Shown: one piece after another, positions 51,819-62,129 of the stretch | How positions within the stretch are numbered: the stretch's first letter is position 1 | Layout of the letters: every line of letters begins with the position of its first letter | Assembly (NCBI RefSeq): GCF_014851565.1 | Contig: NZ_JACVAA010000001.1 | Span: 744,001 to 808,000 of the forward strand | Direction of reading: 5' to 3' | DNA length: 64,000 bases | Source: Pseudomonas sp. PDM15 | GTDB lineage: Bacteria; Pseudomonadota; Gammaproteobacteria; Pseudomonadales; Pseudomonadaceae | Notes under the pieces: generated by a model | The model's input: only the letters and a program-made list of their open reading frames with translations | The model's database searches: none | What the model was told of the DNA's origin: nothing | Made by a program: the position numbers and the translations under genes

Positions 51819-53855
51819 TTATTTGACGCGCTGCCCCGGCTTGGCGCCGCTGTCCGGGCTGAGCAGGTAGATTTCCTCGCCGCCTGGGCCTGCGGCCAGG
51901 ACCATGCCTTCGCTGATGCCGAACTTCATCTTGCGCGGAGCCAGGTTGGCCACGTACAGGGTCAGGCGGCCTTCCAGCTTGCTCGGGTCCGGGTAGGCGG
52001 ACTTGATGCCGGAGAACACGTTGCGCTTCTCGTCGCCGATATCCAGCGACAGGCGCAGCAGCTTGTCGGCACCCTCGACGAACTCGCACTTCTCGATCAG
52101 GGCGATGCGCAGGTCCACGGCAGCGAAGGCGTCGAAGTTGATCTCGGCGGCCAGCGGGTCCTTGGTCAGCTCACCATTGCCAGCGGGCTTGGTGGCTTCG
52201 GCGGCGAGGTCTTCCTTGGAGGCTTCGGTCATGGCTTCGATCTTCGCGGGTTCGATACGGGTCAGCAGCGGGTTGAACGGGTTCAGCTGGTGGTCGGCCA
52301 GCGGGGTGGCCAGGTCGTTCCAGCTCAGCGGGGCGACGTTGAGGAAGGCCTCGGCGTCGGCGGCCAGCTTCGGCAGCACCGGCTTAAGCAGGATCACCAG
52401 CTGGCGGAACAGGTTGACGCCCAGGGCGCAGATGTCCTGTACCTCGGCCTGCTTGCCCTCGACCTTGTTCAGTGCCCACGGCGCCTTGTCGGCGATCCAG
52501 GCGTTGGCGCGGTCGGCCAGGGCCATGATCTCGCGCATGGCGCGGGAGAAGTCGCGGGCCTCGTAGGCTTCGGCGATGCTCGGCGCGGCGGCCTGGAAGG
52601 CAGCCCACAGTTCCGGCTCGGGGTTGGCGTCGACCAGCACGCCGGCGTTGCCCTTGTGGATGAAGCCGGCGCAGCGGCTGGCGATGTTGACCACCTTGCC
52701 GACCAGGTCGGAGTTGACCTTCTGCACGAAGTCTTCGAGGTTCAGGTCGAGGTCGTCCACGCCGCGGCTGAGCTTGGATGCGTAGTAGTAGCGCAGGTAC
52801 TCCGGGTTCAGGTGGTCCAGGTAGGTGCGCGCCTTGATGAAGGTGCCGCGCGACTTGGACATCTTCTGGCCGTTGACGGTCAGGTAGCCGTGCACGTTGA
52901 CGCCGGTCGGTTTGCGGTAGCCGGCGCCTTCCAGCATGGCCGGCCAGAACAGGGCATGGAAGTTGACGATGTCCTTGCCGATGAAGTGGTACAGCTCGGC
53001 GGTCGAGTCCTTGTTCCAGAAGGCGTCGAAGTCCAGCTCCGGGCGCTTGCTGCACAGGTTCTTGAAGCTGGCCATGTAGCCGATCGGTGCGTCCAGCCAG
53101 ACGTAGAAGTACTTGCCCGGCTCATCGGGGATTTCGAAGCCGAAGTACGGCGCATCGCGGGAGATGTCCCACTCCTGCAGGCCGCCATCCAGCCATTCGG
53201 CGATCTTGTTGGCCACGGCGTCCTGCAGGGTGCCGGAGCGCGTCCAGCTCTTCAGCATGGCCTCGAAGTCGGGCAGCTTGAAGAAGAAGTGCTTGGAGCC
53301 CTTGAGCACCGGCACGGCGCCGGAGATGGCCGAGCGCGGGTTCTTCAGCTCGGTCGGCTCGTAGGTGGCGCCGCATTTCTCGCAGTTGTCGCCGTACTGG
53401 TCCTCGGCCGCGCATTTCGGGCAGGTGCCCTTGATGAAGCGGTCGGCGAGGAACATGCCCTTCTCGGGGTCGAAGTACTGGGTCACCGAGCGGGTGGCGA
53501 TGTGGCCGTTGTCGCGCAGGGCCAGGTAGATGGCGGCGGACAGCTCGCGGTTCTCTTCCGAATGGGTCGAGTGGTAGTTGTCGAAGTCCACGCCGAAGTC
53601 GGCGAAGTCGGCCATGTGCTCGGCACGGACGTTGTCGATCAGCTGTTCCGGCGTGATGCCTTCCTTCTCGGCGCGCAGCATGATGGCCGAGCCGTGGGCG
53701 TCGTCGGCGCAGACGTAGATGGCCTGGTTGCCGCGCAGCTTCTGGAAGCGTACCCACATGTCGGTCTGTAGATACTCGAGCATGTGGCCGAGGTGGATCG
53801 AGCCGTTGGCGTAGGGCAGGGCGCTGGTGACGAGAATCTTGCGGGCTTCGGACAT
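51819..53855 (-). CDS. metG: Methionyl-tRNA synthetase
   Basis: 678 residues, class I with zinc-binding CPKC/CEKC pairs (about 145-165), the HLGH signature near residue 21, KMSKS around position 336, and a C-terminal tRNA-binding OB domain from about 575 ([20 protein letters not shown]). Charges tRNA-Met. Divergent to apbC. Full length for the dimeric enzyme. Confidence 0.97.
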   Translation of the reverse strand: MSEARKILVTSALPYANGSIHLGHMLEYLQTDMWVRFQKLRGNQAIYVCADDAHGSAIMLRAEKEGITPEQLIDNVRAEHMADFADFGVDFDNYHSTHSEENRELSAAIYLALRDNGHIATRSVTQYFDPEKGMFLADRFIKGTCPKCAAEDQYGDNCEKCGATYEPTELKNPRSAISGAVPVLKGSKHFFFKLPDFEAMLKSWTRSGTLQDAVANKIAEWLDGGLQEWDISRDAPYFGFEIPDEPGKYFYVWLDAPIGYMASFKNLCSKRPELDFDAFWNKDSTAELYHFIGKDIVNFHALFWPAMLEGAGYRKPTGVNVHGYLTVNGQKMSKSRGTFIKARTYLDHLNPEYLRYYYASKLSRGVDDLDLNLEDFVQKVNSDLVGKVVNIASRCAGFIHKGNAGVLVDANPEPELWAAFQAAAPSIAEAYEARDFSRAMREIMALADRANAWIADKAPWALNKVEGKQAEVQDICALGVNLFRQLVILLKPVLPKLAADAEAFLNVAPLSWNDLATPLADHQLNPFNPLLTRIEPAKIEAMTEASKEDLAAEATKPAGNGELTKDPLAAEINFDAFAAVDLRIALIEKCEFVEGADKLLRLSLDIGDEKRNVFSGIKSAYPDPSKLEGRLTLYVANLAPRKMKFGISEGMVLAAGPGGEEIYLLSPDSGAKPGQRVK

Positions 53856-53986
53856 GGTGATCGGGCCATCGGGTGTTACGAGGGAAGTCGGCCACTATAT
53901 AGGCGCGGCGTTTTTTTTTCATCCGAGCCGGCTTGGGCGTGGGGTAATATGCCCGCCTGTTTTGCTCTGCCTTTCGGAGTTGCCCC

Positions 53987-55081
53987 ATGAGCGCCGTCAC
54001 CCGCGAAGCGGTCGAAGCCCGCCTGCGTCAGTTCACCGACCCCCATCTGAACCAGGACCCGGTCAGCGCCGGCTGCCTGCGTGAAGTCGACATCCAGGGC
54101 GGCAAGGTCGCCGTGCGCCTGGAGCTGGGCTACCCCGCTGGATTGTTCAAGAGCGGCTGGGCGCAGATGCTGCAGATGGCGCTGGAAGGCCTGGATGGTG
54201 TGGAGTCCGCGCAGGTGAAGGTGGATGTGGCCATCGCCGCGCACAAGGCCCAGGAGCAGGTGCCGGCACTGGCCGGGGTGAAGAACATCATCGCCGTGGC
54301 GTCCGGCAAGGGCGGCGTGGGCAAGTCCACCACCGCCGCCAACCTGGCGCTGGCCCTGGCCCGCGAAGGCGCCCGCGTCGGCATCCTCGACGCCGATATC
54401 TACGGCCCCAGCCAGGGCATCATGTTCGGCATCCCGGAAGGCACTCGTCCGCAGGTGCGCGACCAGAAGTTCTTCGTGCCGCTGCATGCCCATGGCGTAC
54501 AGGTGATGTCCATGGCCTTCCTCACCGACGACAACACTCCGTTGGTGTGGCGTGGGCCGATGGTTTCCGGCGCATTGCTGCAGTTGGTGACTCAGACCGC
54601 CTGGGATGACCTGGACTACCTGGTCATCGACATGCCGCCGGGCACCGGTGACATCCAGCTGACTCTGGCGCAGAAGGTGCCGGTGGCAGGTAGTGTGATT
54701 GTTACCACCCCGCAGGACCTGGCCCTGCTGGACGCCAAGAAGGGCGTGGAGATGTTCCGCAAGGTCAACATCCCGGTGCTTGGGGTGGTGGAGAACATGG
54801 CCGTACACATCTGCTCCAACTGTGGCCATGCCGAGCACCTGTTCGGCGAGGGCGGTGGCGAGAAACTGGCGGCCCAGTACGGCGTCGACCTGCTGGCCTC
54901 GCTGCCGCTATCCATGGCCATCCGCATGCAGGCCGACGGTGGCAAACCGACCGTGGTGGCCGACACCGAGAGCCAGATCGCCATGATCTACCAGGAAATG
55001 GCTCGCAGCGTCGGCGCGCGCATCGCCCAGTCGGGGCTGGGGGCGCAGGCGATGCCGACCATCGAGATCAGCGACGACTGA
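53987..55081 (+). CDS. apbC: Mrp/ApbC iron-sulfur carrier ATPase
   Basis: 364 residues. N-terminal MIP18/DUF59-like part, P-loop SGKGGVGKST (106-115), CxxC in HICSNCGHAEHLF. Binds and transfers Fe-S clusters. TAATAT at about 53947 could be the -10. Next to metG and dcd as in Pseudomonas. Confidence 0.93.
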   Translation: MSAVTREAVEARLRQFTDPHLNQDPVSAGCLREVDIQGGKVAVRLELGYPAGLFKSGWAQMLQMALEGLDGVESAQVKVDVAIAAHKAQEQVPALAGVKNIIAVASGKGGVGKSTTAANLALALAREGARVGILDADIYGPSQGIMFGIPEGTRPQVRDQKFFVPLHAHGVQVMSMAFLTDDNTPLVWRGPMVSGALLQLVTQTAWDDLDYLVIDMPPGTGDIQLTLAQKVPVAGSVIVTTPQDLALLDAKKGVEMFRKVNIPVLGVVENMAVHICSNCGHAEHLFGEGGGEKLAAQYGVDLLASLPLSMAIRMQADGGKPTVVADTESQIAMIYQEMARSVGARIAQSGLGAQAMPTIEISDD

Positions 55082-55111
55082 CGGTCGGCTGCGCGTCGGC
55101 CATGCGTCGTT

Positions 55112-55172
55112 GGCAAAGCGCCTCAGGCTGCTCATTTACTCTATGTAAACTCCGCGCCCTCGGCCCTTTGCC
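55112..55172. repeat. Imperfect hairpin, Pseudomonas-type intergenic repeat
   Basis: GGCAAAG (55112-55118) / CTTTGCC (55166-55172) outer arms; TTTAC (55135-55139) / GTAAA (55145-55149) inner arms. In the apbC-dcd gap. I recall similar CTCAGGCTGCTCATTTAC...GTAAACTCC elements in many Pseudomonas genomes. Confidence 0.55.
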
Positions 55173-55253
55173 GCCTAGGGGCCTTTGAACCGGGCCCCTC
55201 CTCCCGGTAAGATGCGCGATCATTTTTCAGCCAATAGCTTCAGGACGCCTGCC

Positions 55254-55820
55254 ATGAGCATCAAATCGGACAAGTGGATTCGCCGCATGGCCCAGGAACA
55301 CGGGATGATCGAGCCCTTCGTCGAGCGCCAGATCCGTGGTGCCGACGACAGCCGGGTGATCTCCTACGGCGTCTCCAGCTATGGCTACGACGTGCGCTGC
55401 GCCGCCGAATTCAAGGTGTTCACCAATATCCACTCGGCCGTGGTCGACCCGAAGAACTTCGACGAGAAGAGCTTCGTCGACATCAACAGCGACGTCTGCA
55501 TCATCCCGCCGAACTCTTTCGCCCTGGCTCGTACCGTCGAGTACTTCCGCATCCCGCGTGACGTGCTGACTATCTGCCTGGGCAAGAGCACCTACGCACG
55601 CTGCGGCATCATCGTCAACGTCACGCCGCTGGAGCCGGAATGGGAAGGCCACGTGACCCTGGAGTTCTCCAACACCACCAACTTGCCGGCGAAGATCTAC
55701 GCCCACGAAGGCGTGGCGCAGATGCTGTTCCTGCAGTCCGACGAGGCCTGCGAAGTGTCCTACGCCGACCGTGGCGGTAAATACCAGGGCCAGACCGGCG
55801 TGACCCTGCCGAAGGCCTGA
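55254..55820 (+). CDS. dcd: dCTP deaminase
   Basis: 188 residues from the ATG at 55254 ([12 protein letters not shown]). Family signatures: [19 protein letters not shown], and the [14 protein letters not shown] active-site Glu. Makes dUTP for dTMP synthesis. Upstream frame extension to 55185 discounted. Confidence 0.96.
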   Translation: MSIKSDKWIRRMAQEHGMIEPFVERQIRGADDSRVISYGVSSYGYDVRCAAEFKVFTNIHSAVVDPKNFDEKSFVDINSDVCIIPPNSFALARTVEYFRIPRDVLTICLGKSTYARCGIIVNVTPLEPEWEGHVTLEFSNTTNLPAKIYAHEGVAQMLFLQSDEACEVSYADRGGKYQGQTGVTLPKA

Positions 55821-55836
55821 TCCGTACTAGTCTGAG

Positions 55837-55862
55837 AAGCCGGGCGTTGCCCGGCTTTTTTC
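55837..55862 (+). terminator. Rho-independent terminator of dcd
   Basis: AAGCCGGGC / GCCCGGCTT with 3-base loop and T-run. Confidence 0.93.
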
Positions 55863-55887
55863 TGCCCGCGATACAGGAGTAAGTGCG

Positions 55888-56427
55888 ATGAAATGGCTGC
55901 GGATGGCGGCGCTGCTGCTGATGGTCGGTACCGGCCAGGCCCTGGCCGAGCTGCAGGTACAGACCGATGGCGAGGTGTTTGCTCGGGCATCGAGCGCGCC
56001 GCCGGCGGCCTTTATCGAGCGTCTCGGCCAGCCCACCGCCGAGCTGCCGCTGCGCCAGGGGCGACGCGGCCTGCTCTACGGCAATTCGCTGCTGCTGGTG
56101 TTCGAGGGCGAGCGGCTGCGCGAACTGCGCTGCTGGCTGGTACCGCAATTTACCGACAAGACGTTTGTCGGCTGGCTACAGAATGTGGAGCATGAGGGCC
56201 TCCCTGAGGGCTTTGTGGTTGATGGCCAGCTGCGCCTGGGTATGCCACGGGCGCAAGCAAGCACCTTCCTTGCCGGGCTCGAGGGCGACGGTGACGAGCT
56301 TTCGGATGTGCGCATTAGCCATGGCCGCCAGCTCTGGCTTGGCTACGGTCCGGCCCCGGACTACCACCTGGGCGATGATCCAGAGCAACAGGTGGTGGTG
56401 TCGATCAGCGTGCTGTTCGACGATTAA
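55888..56427 (+). CDS. Secreted hypothetical protein
   Basis: 179 residues with signal peptide (MKWLRMAALLLMVGTGQALA). Mature part: predicted beta-rich (LLYGNSLLLVFEGERLRELRCWLV), acidic C-terminus. No family recognised. Ribosome site CAGGAG precedes the ATG. Two small genes downstream. Confidence 0.75.
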   Translation: MKWLRMAALLLMVGTGQALAELQVQTDGEVFARASSAPPAAFIERLGQPTAELPLRQGRRGLLYGNSLLLVFEGERLRELRCWLVPQFTDKTFVGWLQNVEHEGLPEGFVVDGQLRLGMPRAQASTFLAGLEGDGDELSDVRISHGRQLWLGYGPAPDYHLGDDPEQQVVVSISVLFDD

Positions 56428-56491
56428 ATCCTGTGAATTCTTCCACGCGGGCGGACTCTACCCCTCAGAGTTCGCCGTGGAGGGCATCAAC

Positions 56492-56674
56492 ATGTACTCG
56501 TCATTGGAACACTTCTTCCCGCCGGGACCGCAGGGCTGGCAGCTGATTGGCGCCATCCCCGGGCAGCCCGATCCGGATCTCCCGGACCAGCCCGGCAAGC
56601 CCGATTTGCCGCCGGTGCCCGGCGAGCCGACCATCCCAGACCAGCCGCCCCCGGCACCGGTCGCGCGGAACTAG
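56492..56674 (+). CDS. Proline-rich mini-protein
   Basis: 60 residues, good GGAGGG site before the ATG at 56492. Starts MYSSLEHFFPPGPQGWQL and ends in Pro/Asp repeats (QPDPDLPDQPGKPDLPPV). No signal peptide. Its stop overlaps the convergent AI-2E gene by 4 bases. Codon use and ribosome site support reality; function unknown. Confidence 0.6.
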   Translation: MYSSLEHFFPPGPQGWQLIGAIPGQPDPDLPDQPGKPDLPPVPGEPTIPDQPPPAPVARN

Positions 56675-57765
56675 GGCTGGCCCTCGGTCGAGTCGGTCGG
56701 CTGCTGCTGTTCTACCCACAGCCAGAACAGCTTGTAGCCGACGGCCAGCAGCACCGGGCCGATGAAGAGACCGATGATGCCGCCGGAGACCATGCCGCCG
56801 AGGGCGCCGATCAGCACCACCGGCATTGGCACGTCGACGCCGCGGCCGAGCAGTAGCGGCTTGAGCACGTTGTCCGCCAGCCCGGCGACGAAGATGTAGA
56901 CGGCGAAGACGATCGCGCCCAGCGTCGGTCCTTCATTGAAGAACACATAGGCGATCACCGGCAGGGTCACCAGGGTCGCCGGCAGCTGCATGATGCCGAG
57001 GATCAGCACGCCCAGGGCCAGCAGCCCGGCGCCAGGAACGCCCTTGACTACGAATCCGGCGCCGACCAGCAGCATCTGCACGAAGGCGATGCCGATCACC
57101 CCCTGGGCGACGGCGCGGATGGTGGCGGTGCACAGCTCCACCAGCTTCTCGCCATGGCCGCGAGCGACCACCCGCGCGGCCACGCGGCGGGCGCTGCCGT
57201 GGCCGTTGTCGCCATGAGCCATGATGATGCCGGCGACTACCAGCGCGCCGATGAATACCAGCAATCCCGCGCCGGCGCCGGCCAGCTTGCCCAGCAGCTC
57301 CAGGGTGGCGCCCTTCAGGTGAGGTGCGGCCTGCTGCAGCACGTTGGTGAGGTTAGACGCGGCCTCAGCCCAGAAGGCGTGTAGCGGCTGGCCAATCAGC
57401 GGCCACTGGGCCACCGTGTCGGGCGGAGGCGGCAGGTGTAGGCCGTCCTGCTTCACCAGGCCGATTCCGTGTTCGACCGACTCGGTCAGCGAGGCGCCGA
57501 GCAGGTAGGCCGGCACCAGCAGGATGCCGATCGCCAGCAGCACGATCAGGCTCGCCGTGCGGCCGTCGCCCCCCAGGTGCGGCCGCAGTCGCAGGTGCAA
57601 CGGATAGAGGGTCACGGCGAGGATCAACGCCCAGATCATCAGGCTCAGGAATGGCTGGAAGACCTCGTAGCAGGCCACCACCAGTGCGGTGATCAGGCCG
57701 GCACGGATCAGCGTGTCGAGCAGGGTGCGGGGCAACAGTGGGTCCAGGGCGGGGCGTTCGGACAT
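56671..57765 (-). CDS. AI-2E family transporter-like membrane protein
   Basis: 364 residues from the ATG at 57765 (MSERPALDPLLPRTLLDTL). About eight helices in the pattern of the TqsA/YdiK/PerM family (ALGGMVSGGIIGLFIGPVLLAVGY at the C-terminus). Family members export autoinducer-2 or unknown solutes; substrate not assignable. In-frame extension to 57822 lacks a ribosome site. Confidence 0.85.
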   Translation of the reverse strand: MSERPALDPLLPRTLLDTLIRAGLITALVVACYEVFQPFLSLMIWALILAVTLYPLHLRLRPHLGGDGRTASLIVLLAIGILLVPAYLLGASLTESVEHGIGLVKQDGLHLPPPPDTVAQWPLIGQPLHAFWAEAASNLTNVLQQAAPHLKGATLELLGKLAGAGAGLLVFIGALVVAGIIMAHGDNGHGSARRVAARVVARGHGEKLVELCTATIRAVAQGVIGIAFVQMLLVGAGFVVKGVPGAGLLALGVLILGIMQLPATLVTLPVIAYVFFNEGPTLGAIVFAVYIFVAGLADNVLKPLLLGRGVDVPMPVVLIGALGGMVSGGIIGLFIGPVLLAVGYKLFWLWVEQQQPTDSTEGQP

Positions 57766-57858
57766 GGCGTTTTCCTGGCGTAGGCTCGGGCGAGCCGCTT
57801 CGCTTCTGAGCCTAGCCGTCACCCTGCCGCGGGCGCAATGGCCCGCGGCGGCCCCGGG

Positions 57859-58686
57859 TCAGGGCACCAGCGGCAATTCGCGCTTGTGGCGGGTGTTGTC
57901 GTAGGTGCGCACGATGGTGGCGTAGGCCTCGTCGCTGACCTTCTCGCCATGCAGGAAGGCGTCGATCTCGGCGTAACTCACGCCGTGGGCTTCTTCGTCC
58001 GGCTTGCCCGGGCGCAGCTCTTCCAGGTCGGCGGTCGGCGTCTTCTGCACCAGGTGTTGCGGCGCGCCCAGGTACGCGGCGATGGCGCGTACCTGGCCCT
58101 TCACCAGACCGGAGAGCGGGGCCAGGTCGCAGGCGCCGTCGCCGAACTTGGTGAAGAAGCCCATTACCGCCTCGGCGGCATGGTCGGTGCCGATCACCAG
58201 GCCGTTGTTGGCGTTGGCAATGGCGAACTGGGCGACCATGCGGATGCGCGCCTTGATATTGCCGTTGACGAAGTCGCGGCGCGGCTCGGCGAGCTTCTGC
58301 AGGTCTGCGACCTGTTCGCCCAGGCCGAGTACGCTGGGGGCGATGTTGACCGTGTCGTTGATGTCGGCACCGACGAATTTCAGCGAGTCCTGGGCATCGT
58401 GCTCGTCATGCTGGGTCTTGTGCGGCAGGCGCACGGCGATGAAGCGGTAACCGCCATCGCCGGTCTCGGCGCGCAGCTCCTCGACCGACAGCTGGGCCAG
58501 GCGCCCGGCGGTGGTGGAGTCGACGCCACCACTGATGCCCAGCACCAGTACCTTCAGGCCCGAATTCCTCAGCGTCTTCTTGATGAAGGTCTTGCGCCGC
58601 TCGATCTCCGCCACCAGGGCGGCCTCGTCGGCGAAGGGCGGTACCACGTCCAGGGCGGCGGCGATTTCGGCTTGGCGGTTGCTCAT
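57859..58686 (-). CDS. nadE: NH3-dependent NAD synthetase
   Basis: 275 residues from the ATG at 58686 ([14 protein letters not shown]). PP-loop [36 protein letters not shown]. No glutaminase domain, so ammonia-dependent. Converts nicotinate adenine dinucleotide to NAD. Last of nadE-pncB-pncA; the NrtR regulator lies upstream. Confidence 0.95.
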   Translation of the reverse strand: MSNRQAEIAAALDVVPPFADEAALVAEIERRKTFIKKTLRNSGLKVLVLGISGGVDSTTAGRLAQLSVEELRAETGDGGYRFIAVRLPHKTQHDEHDAQDSLKFVGADINDTVNIAPSVLGLGEQVADLQKLAEPRRDFVNGNIKARIRMVAQFAIANANNGLVIGTDHAAEAVMGFFTKFGDGACDLAPLSGLVKGQVRAIAAYLGAPQHLVQKTPTADLEELRPGKPDEEAHGVSYAEIDAFLHGEKVSDEAYATIVRTYDNTRHKRELPLVP

Positions 58687-58696
58687 GGCTGGGTCC

Positions 58697-59890
58697 TCAT
58701 ACGCGGAAAACATGTTTCAGGTAGCTGACGAAGTTCTCGTCGCGGCACTGGGTCTTGCCCGGTGTGTCGGAAATCTTGGCGACGGGCTGGCCGTTGCAGG
58801 CGGTCATCTTGATCACGATGTTCATCGGCTCGACGCCCGGGATGTCGCAGGTCAGCTTGGTGCCGACGCCGAAGCTTACGTGGATACGACCGTGAAGTGC
58901 ACGGTAGAGCTGCAGCGACTTTGCAAAGTCGAGGCCATCGGAGAACACCAGGGTCTTGCTCATGGGGTCGATGCCCAGTTTTTCGTAGTGGGCGATGGCC
59001 TTCTCCGCCCACTGCAGCGGGTCGCCGGAGTCGTGGCGTAGGCCGTCGAACAGCTTGGCGAAGTACAGATCGAAGTCGCGCAGGAAGGCATCCATGGTGA
59101 TGCAGTCGGTCAGGGCGATGCCGAGCAGGCCGCGGTACTCGCGCACCCAGCAGTCCAGCGCGGCGCTCTGGCTGTCGATCAGGCGCGGGCCGAGCTGCTG
59201 GTGCGCCATCAGCCATTCGTGGGCCATGGTGCCGAGCGGCTTGAGGTCCAGTTCGCGGGCCAGGTGCACGTTGCTGGTGCCGACGAAGCGCCCGGGGAAG
59301 TCGCGCTTCATGATCTTCACCATCTGCTCCTGCACCCGGTAGGAGAAGCGCCGGCGGGTACCGAAGTCGGCGACCTGGAAACCGTCCAGCTCATCGGCCG
59401 ACGCCTCGCTCTTGAGCCAGTCGAACTTCTCGTACAGGCGCTCGCTGGCCTGCTCCAGCAGTACCTCGCGATAGCGATAGCGGTTGCGCACCTCGCTGAT
59501 GATCGCCAGCAGCGGGATCTCGTAGAGGATCACGTGCAGCCAGGGACCGCGCAGGCGGATGCACAGCTGGCCATCCTCAATGCTGGTCTGCACGTGGCGC
59601 GGGTTGAAGCGGAACAGGCCAAGGAAGCGGATGAAGTCCGGCTTCATAAACGGGATGCGTTCGAGGAAGGCCAACTGGTCGGCGGTGACTTCCAGCTCGG
59701 CCAGGCGCTCGATCTGGTAGCGGATCTCGGCCAGGTAGGGCGTCAGGTCCTCGGCGTTGCGGCAGCGGAATTCCCACTCCACCTCGGCGTTGGGGTAGTT
59801 GTGCAGCACCGCCTGCATCATGGTCAGCTTGTAGAAGTCGGTGTCCAGCAGGTTCTGCACGATGCGCTCGGCGAATACGCTCTCGGTCAT
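58697..59890 (-). CDS. pncB: Nicotinate phosphoribosyltransferase
   Basis: 397 residues from the ATG at 59890 ([20 protein letters not shown]); an in-frame ATG at 59905 lacks a ribosome site. His219-like phosphohistidine region [14 protein letters not shown], substrate region [27 protein letters not shown]. Nicotinate to nicotinate mononucleotide. Two bases after the pncA stop, translationally coupled. Confidence 0.95.
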   Translation of the reverse strand: MTESVFAERIVQNLLDTDFYKLTMMQAVLHNYPNAEVEWEFRCRNAEDLTPYLAEIRYQIERLAELEVTADQLAFLERIPFMKPDFIRFLGLFRFNPRHVQTSIEDGQLCIRLRGPWLHVILYEIPLLAIISEVRNRYRYREVLLEQASERLYEKFDWLKSEASADELDGFQVADFGTRRRFSYRVQEQMVKIMKRDFPGRFVGTSNVHLARELDLKPLGTMAHEWLMAHQQLGPRLIDSQSAALDCWVREYRGLLGIALTDCITMDAFLRDFDLYFAKLFDGLRHDSGDPLQWAEKAIAHYEKLGIDPMSKTLVFSDGLDFAKSLQLYRALHGRIHVSFGVGTKLTCDIPGVEPMNIVIKMTACNGQPVAKISDTPGKTQCRDENFVSYLKHVFRV

Positions 59891-59891
59891 C

Positions 59892-60536
59892 TCACTTGTC
59901 TCCATCCATGTTCAACGCTGCATCCAACTCATCCAGGCTGGCGTGCAGGGCGATGCCGGCGGCGCGCATTTCGGCGCAGGCGCTGTTGGCGGTGTCTTCG
60001 GCAATGGCCCGGCAGGCCGGCAGGTATACGTCGACCATGAAGCCGGCGCGGCGCAGTTGCAGGGCGGTGGTCTTCACGCAGTAGTCCAGGGCCAGGCCGC
60101 CGACCAGCACGCGGTCCACGCCATTGTGCCGGAGAAATTCGATGACGCCCGTGCTGCGTTTCTCGGCCAGGTCGTGGTAGCAGGCGCCATAGGGGTGCAG
60201 GTCCGGCTCAACGCCTTTCCACACGAAGTAGTCGTAGTCCAGCGGGGCGGGCAGCTCGTCGAGCAGCTCGAAGCCCGGTGTGCCCGGTACGCAGTGGCTG
60301 ACCCAGCTCAGGTCGGCATTGGCCAGCGGCAGCGGCTTGAGCATCTCCGCGTGGCTCGGCGCCACCCAGGCGGCTTGCGGGCTGTGCGCGTCCTTGCTGC
60401 CCAGGCGCATGTCGGCGCGCGCGGCCAACTGGTTGAGGGCAGGGGCTATGGCATCGCCGCCGGGAACCGGCAGCTCGTCCGGGCACAGGGGGGTGAAGCC
60501 CTTTTGCGCGTCGACGTCGAAGCTGGCGATTTTCAT
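59892..60536 (-). CDS. pncA: Nicotinamidase
   Basis: 214 residues from the ATG at 60536 ([16 protein letters not shown]). Isochorismatase-fold triad Asp9, Lys107 (FVWKGVEPD), Cys153 ([10 protein letters not shown]). Deamidates nicotinamide to nicotinate for PncB. A frame to 60578 adds 14 unlikely residues. First of the salvage operon, facing nrtR. Confidence 0.93.
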   Translation of the reverse strand: MKIASFDVDAQKGFTPLCPDELPVPGGDAIAPALNQLAARADMRLGSKDAHSPQAAWVAPSHAEMLKPLPLANADLSWVSHCVPGTPGFELLDELPAPLDYDYFVWKGVEPDLHPYGACYHDLAEKRSTGVIEFLRHNGVDRVLVGGLALDYCVKTTALQLRRAGFMVDVYLPACRAIAEDTANSACAEMRAAGIALHASLDELDAALNMDGDK

Positions 60537-60570
60537 CTTGGCATTCCTTGTTGCCGTTGAGGTGGTTACA

Positions 60571-60589
60571 TATTTCACCTGGTGGAATA
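60571..60589. promoter_or_regulatory. Palindrome in the pncA-nrtR gap, candidate NrtR box
   Basis: TATTTCACC-T-GGTGGAATA: 9-bp arms, one mismatch, centred on 60580, between the divergent pncA and nrtR. NrtR repressors bind palindromes in front of NAD genes; the motif differs among lineages, so identity is inferred by location. Confidence 0.5.
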
Positions 60590-60678
60590 AGTTGGCAAGC
60601 GCTTTTTGCCGGGACGGATGAAATTCTGTGAGTTATTCGTCAAGATGAAATAAGTCGCTGGAATACGAGGGAGAGGAA

Positions 60679-61371
60679 ATGGCTTCCGCCGAAGTGCTGG
60701 CTGGGGTGGACATAGTGGCGCTGCGCCTGGGCGAGCAGGGCGCGCTGCAGCTGCTGCTGATTCGCCGTGGCCAGGCGCCGTTCGAGGGGCAATGGGCGCT
60801 GCCCGGCGTGCTGGTCAACGGCCGGTGCGCCGACGCCAGCCTGGATGACGCCGCCGAGCGCGCGTTGCAGGACAAGGCGCGCATCGCACCGCAGCACCTG
60901 GAGCAGGTGGCCACCGTGGGCAACGCCGTGCGTGATCCGCGCGGCTGGTCGCTGTCGACCTTCTACCTGGCGCTGCTGGCGCCGGACACCGAGCTGCAGG
61001 GCGAAGATCTGCGCTTCGTCCCTTTGGCCGAGGTGCTGGGCGAAGCGCTGCCGCTGCCCTTCGACCACACCCAGCTGGTGGCCCAGGCCGCCGAGCGCCT
61101 GGCCGGCAAGGCGGTGTACACCTCGTTGCCGCTGTACCTGCTGGCGTCGCGCTTCACCGTGACCGAGGCCCTGGCCGCATTCCAGGCCAGCCTCGGGCCG
61201 CCGGTGCAGCACACCACCCTGCGCGGGCGTCTGGAGAAGATGAAGCAGCATGGCTGGATCGTCGATACCGGGGAAAAGAACCAGCCGAAGATGGGCCGCC
61301 CGCAGAGCCTGCTGGAGCATCGGCCCCAGGCCGCCGGAGGGTTCATTTTCGACCGCAGCGTGCTGTCTTGA
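60679..61371 (+). CDS. nrtR: NUDIX-related transcriptional regulator NrtR
   Basis: 230 residues. N-terminal Nudix fold with a decayed Nudix box (GVLVNGRCADASLDDAAERAL lacks the REUXEE core when read in halves), so no hydrolase activity expected; C-terminal winged helix (TTLRGRLEKMKQHGWIVDTG). NrtR represses NAD salvage genes and senses ADP-ribose. Divergent to nadE-pncB-pncA, as in P. aeruginosa (PA4916-PA4920 region). Confidence 0.9.
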   Translation: MASAEVLAGVDIVALRLGEQGALQLLLIRRGQAPFEGQWALPGVLVNGRCADASLDDAAERALQDKARIAPQHLEQVATVGNAVRDPRGWSLSTFYLALLAPDTELQGEDLRFVPLAEVLGEALPLPFDHTQLVAQAAERLAGKAVYTSLPLYLLASRFTVTEALAAFQASLGPPVQHTTLRGRLEKMKQHGWIVDTGEKNQPKMGRPQSLLEHRPQAAGGFIFDRSVLS

Positions 61372-61457
61372 TGTGAACTTGGCCGGGCTGTCGACTACGC
61401 TGCGAGGAACTCCCGAAGTACAGTCGCCCGCGCCGGCGGGCAGTGGAAGTCATCGCC

Positions 61458-62129
61458 ATGAAGCGCCACCTTTCCACCCTGGCTCTGCTCCTCAGCTGCA
61501 TCGCCCTGCCGGTCGGCGCCGCCGGGCTCGCCGCCGAGCTGGTGGACGGCCAGGGCCAGCCGCTGGCTAATGCCGTGCTCAGCCTCAAGGGCGTTGGCGC
61601 CTCGGCGCACAACGAGCCGGCGATCATGGACCAGCGCGACAAGCAGTTCGTGCCCAGCGTGCTGGCCGTGCGCAGCGGCACCGCGGTGAAGTTCCCCAAC
61701 AGTGACGACATCCGCCACCACGTCTATTCCTTCTCGCCGGCCAAGCGCTTCGAGCTGCGCCTGTACAAGGGCACACCGAGCGAGCCGGTGCTGTTCGACA
61801 AACCGGGTGTGGTGGTGCTCGGCTGCAATATCCACGACTGGATGGTCGGCTATGTCTATGTCACCGACGATCCCTGGTTCGCCGTCAGCGATGCGCAGGG
61901 CCGGCTGATCCTCGAGGGGCTGCCGGCGGGCAGCTACCAGGTCACCCTGTGGCACCCGCAGCTGGAAAACATGCTGCCGCTGAACGCCGGTACCCTCGAC
62001 GTGCCGGCGACCGGCTTGAGCCAGCGCTTCCCGCTGCAGCTGGCCGGCGCGGCGGTGGCACCCGCTGCGCCCAAGCCCAGCGCCTTTGGCGAGGCCTTCA
62101 GGAAGGCGGCGAGTGAAGTTCAGCCATAG
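61458..62129 (+). CDS. Cupredoxin-like periplasmic protein
   Basis: 223 residues from the ATG at 61458, with signal peptide (LALLLSCIALPVGAAG). Type-1 copper-like ligands: His87/88 (DIRHHVYSFSP), Cys123, His126 and Met129 (LGCNIHDWMVGY). Often labelled methylamine utilization protein. It overlaps by 17 bases the following transmembrane GGDEF/EAL gene, so the two are translationally coupled. Confidence 0.85.
   Translation: MKRHLSTLALLLSCIALPVGAAGLAAELVDGQGQPLANAVLSLKGVGASAHNEPAIMDQRDKQFVPSVLAVRSGTAVKFPNSDDIRHHVYSFSPAKRFELRLYKGTPSEPVLFDKPGVVVLGCNIHDWMVGYVYVTDDPWFAVSDAQGRLILEGLPAGSYQVTLWHPQLENMLPLNAGTLDVPATGLSQRFPLQLAGAAVAPAAPKPSAFGEAFRKAASEVQP

Noticed and set aside
53911..53919. Nine-T run between metG and apbC as a phase-variable switch
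   Set aside because: Too short in a high-GC replicon and not shown to lie in a promoter spacer; no supporting evidence.
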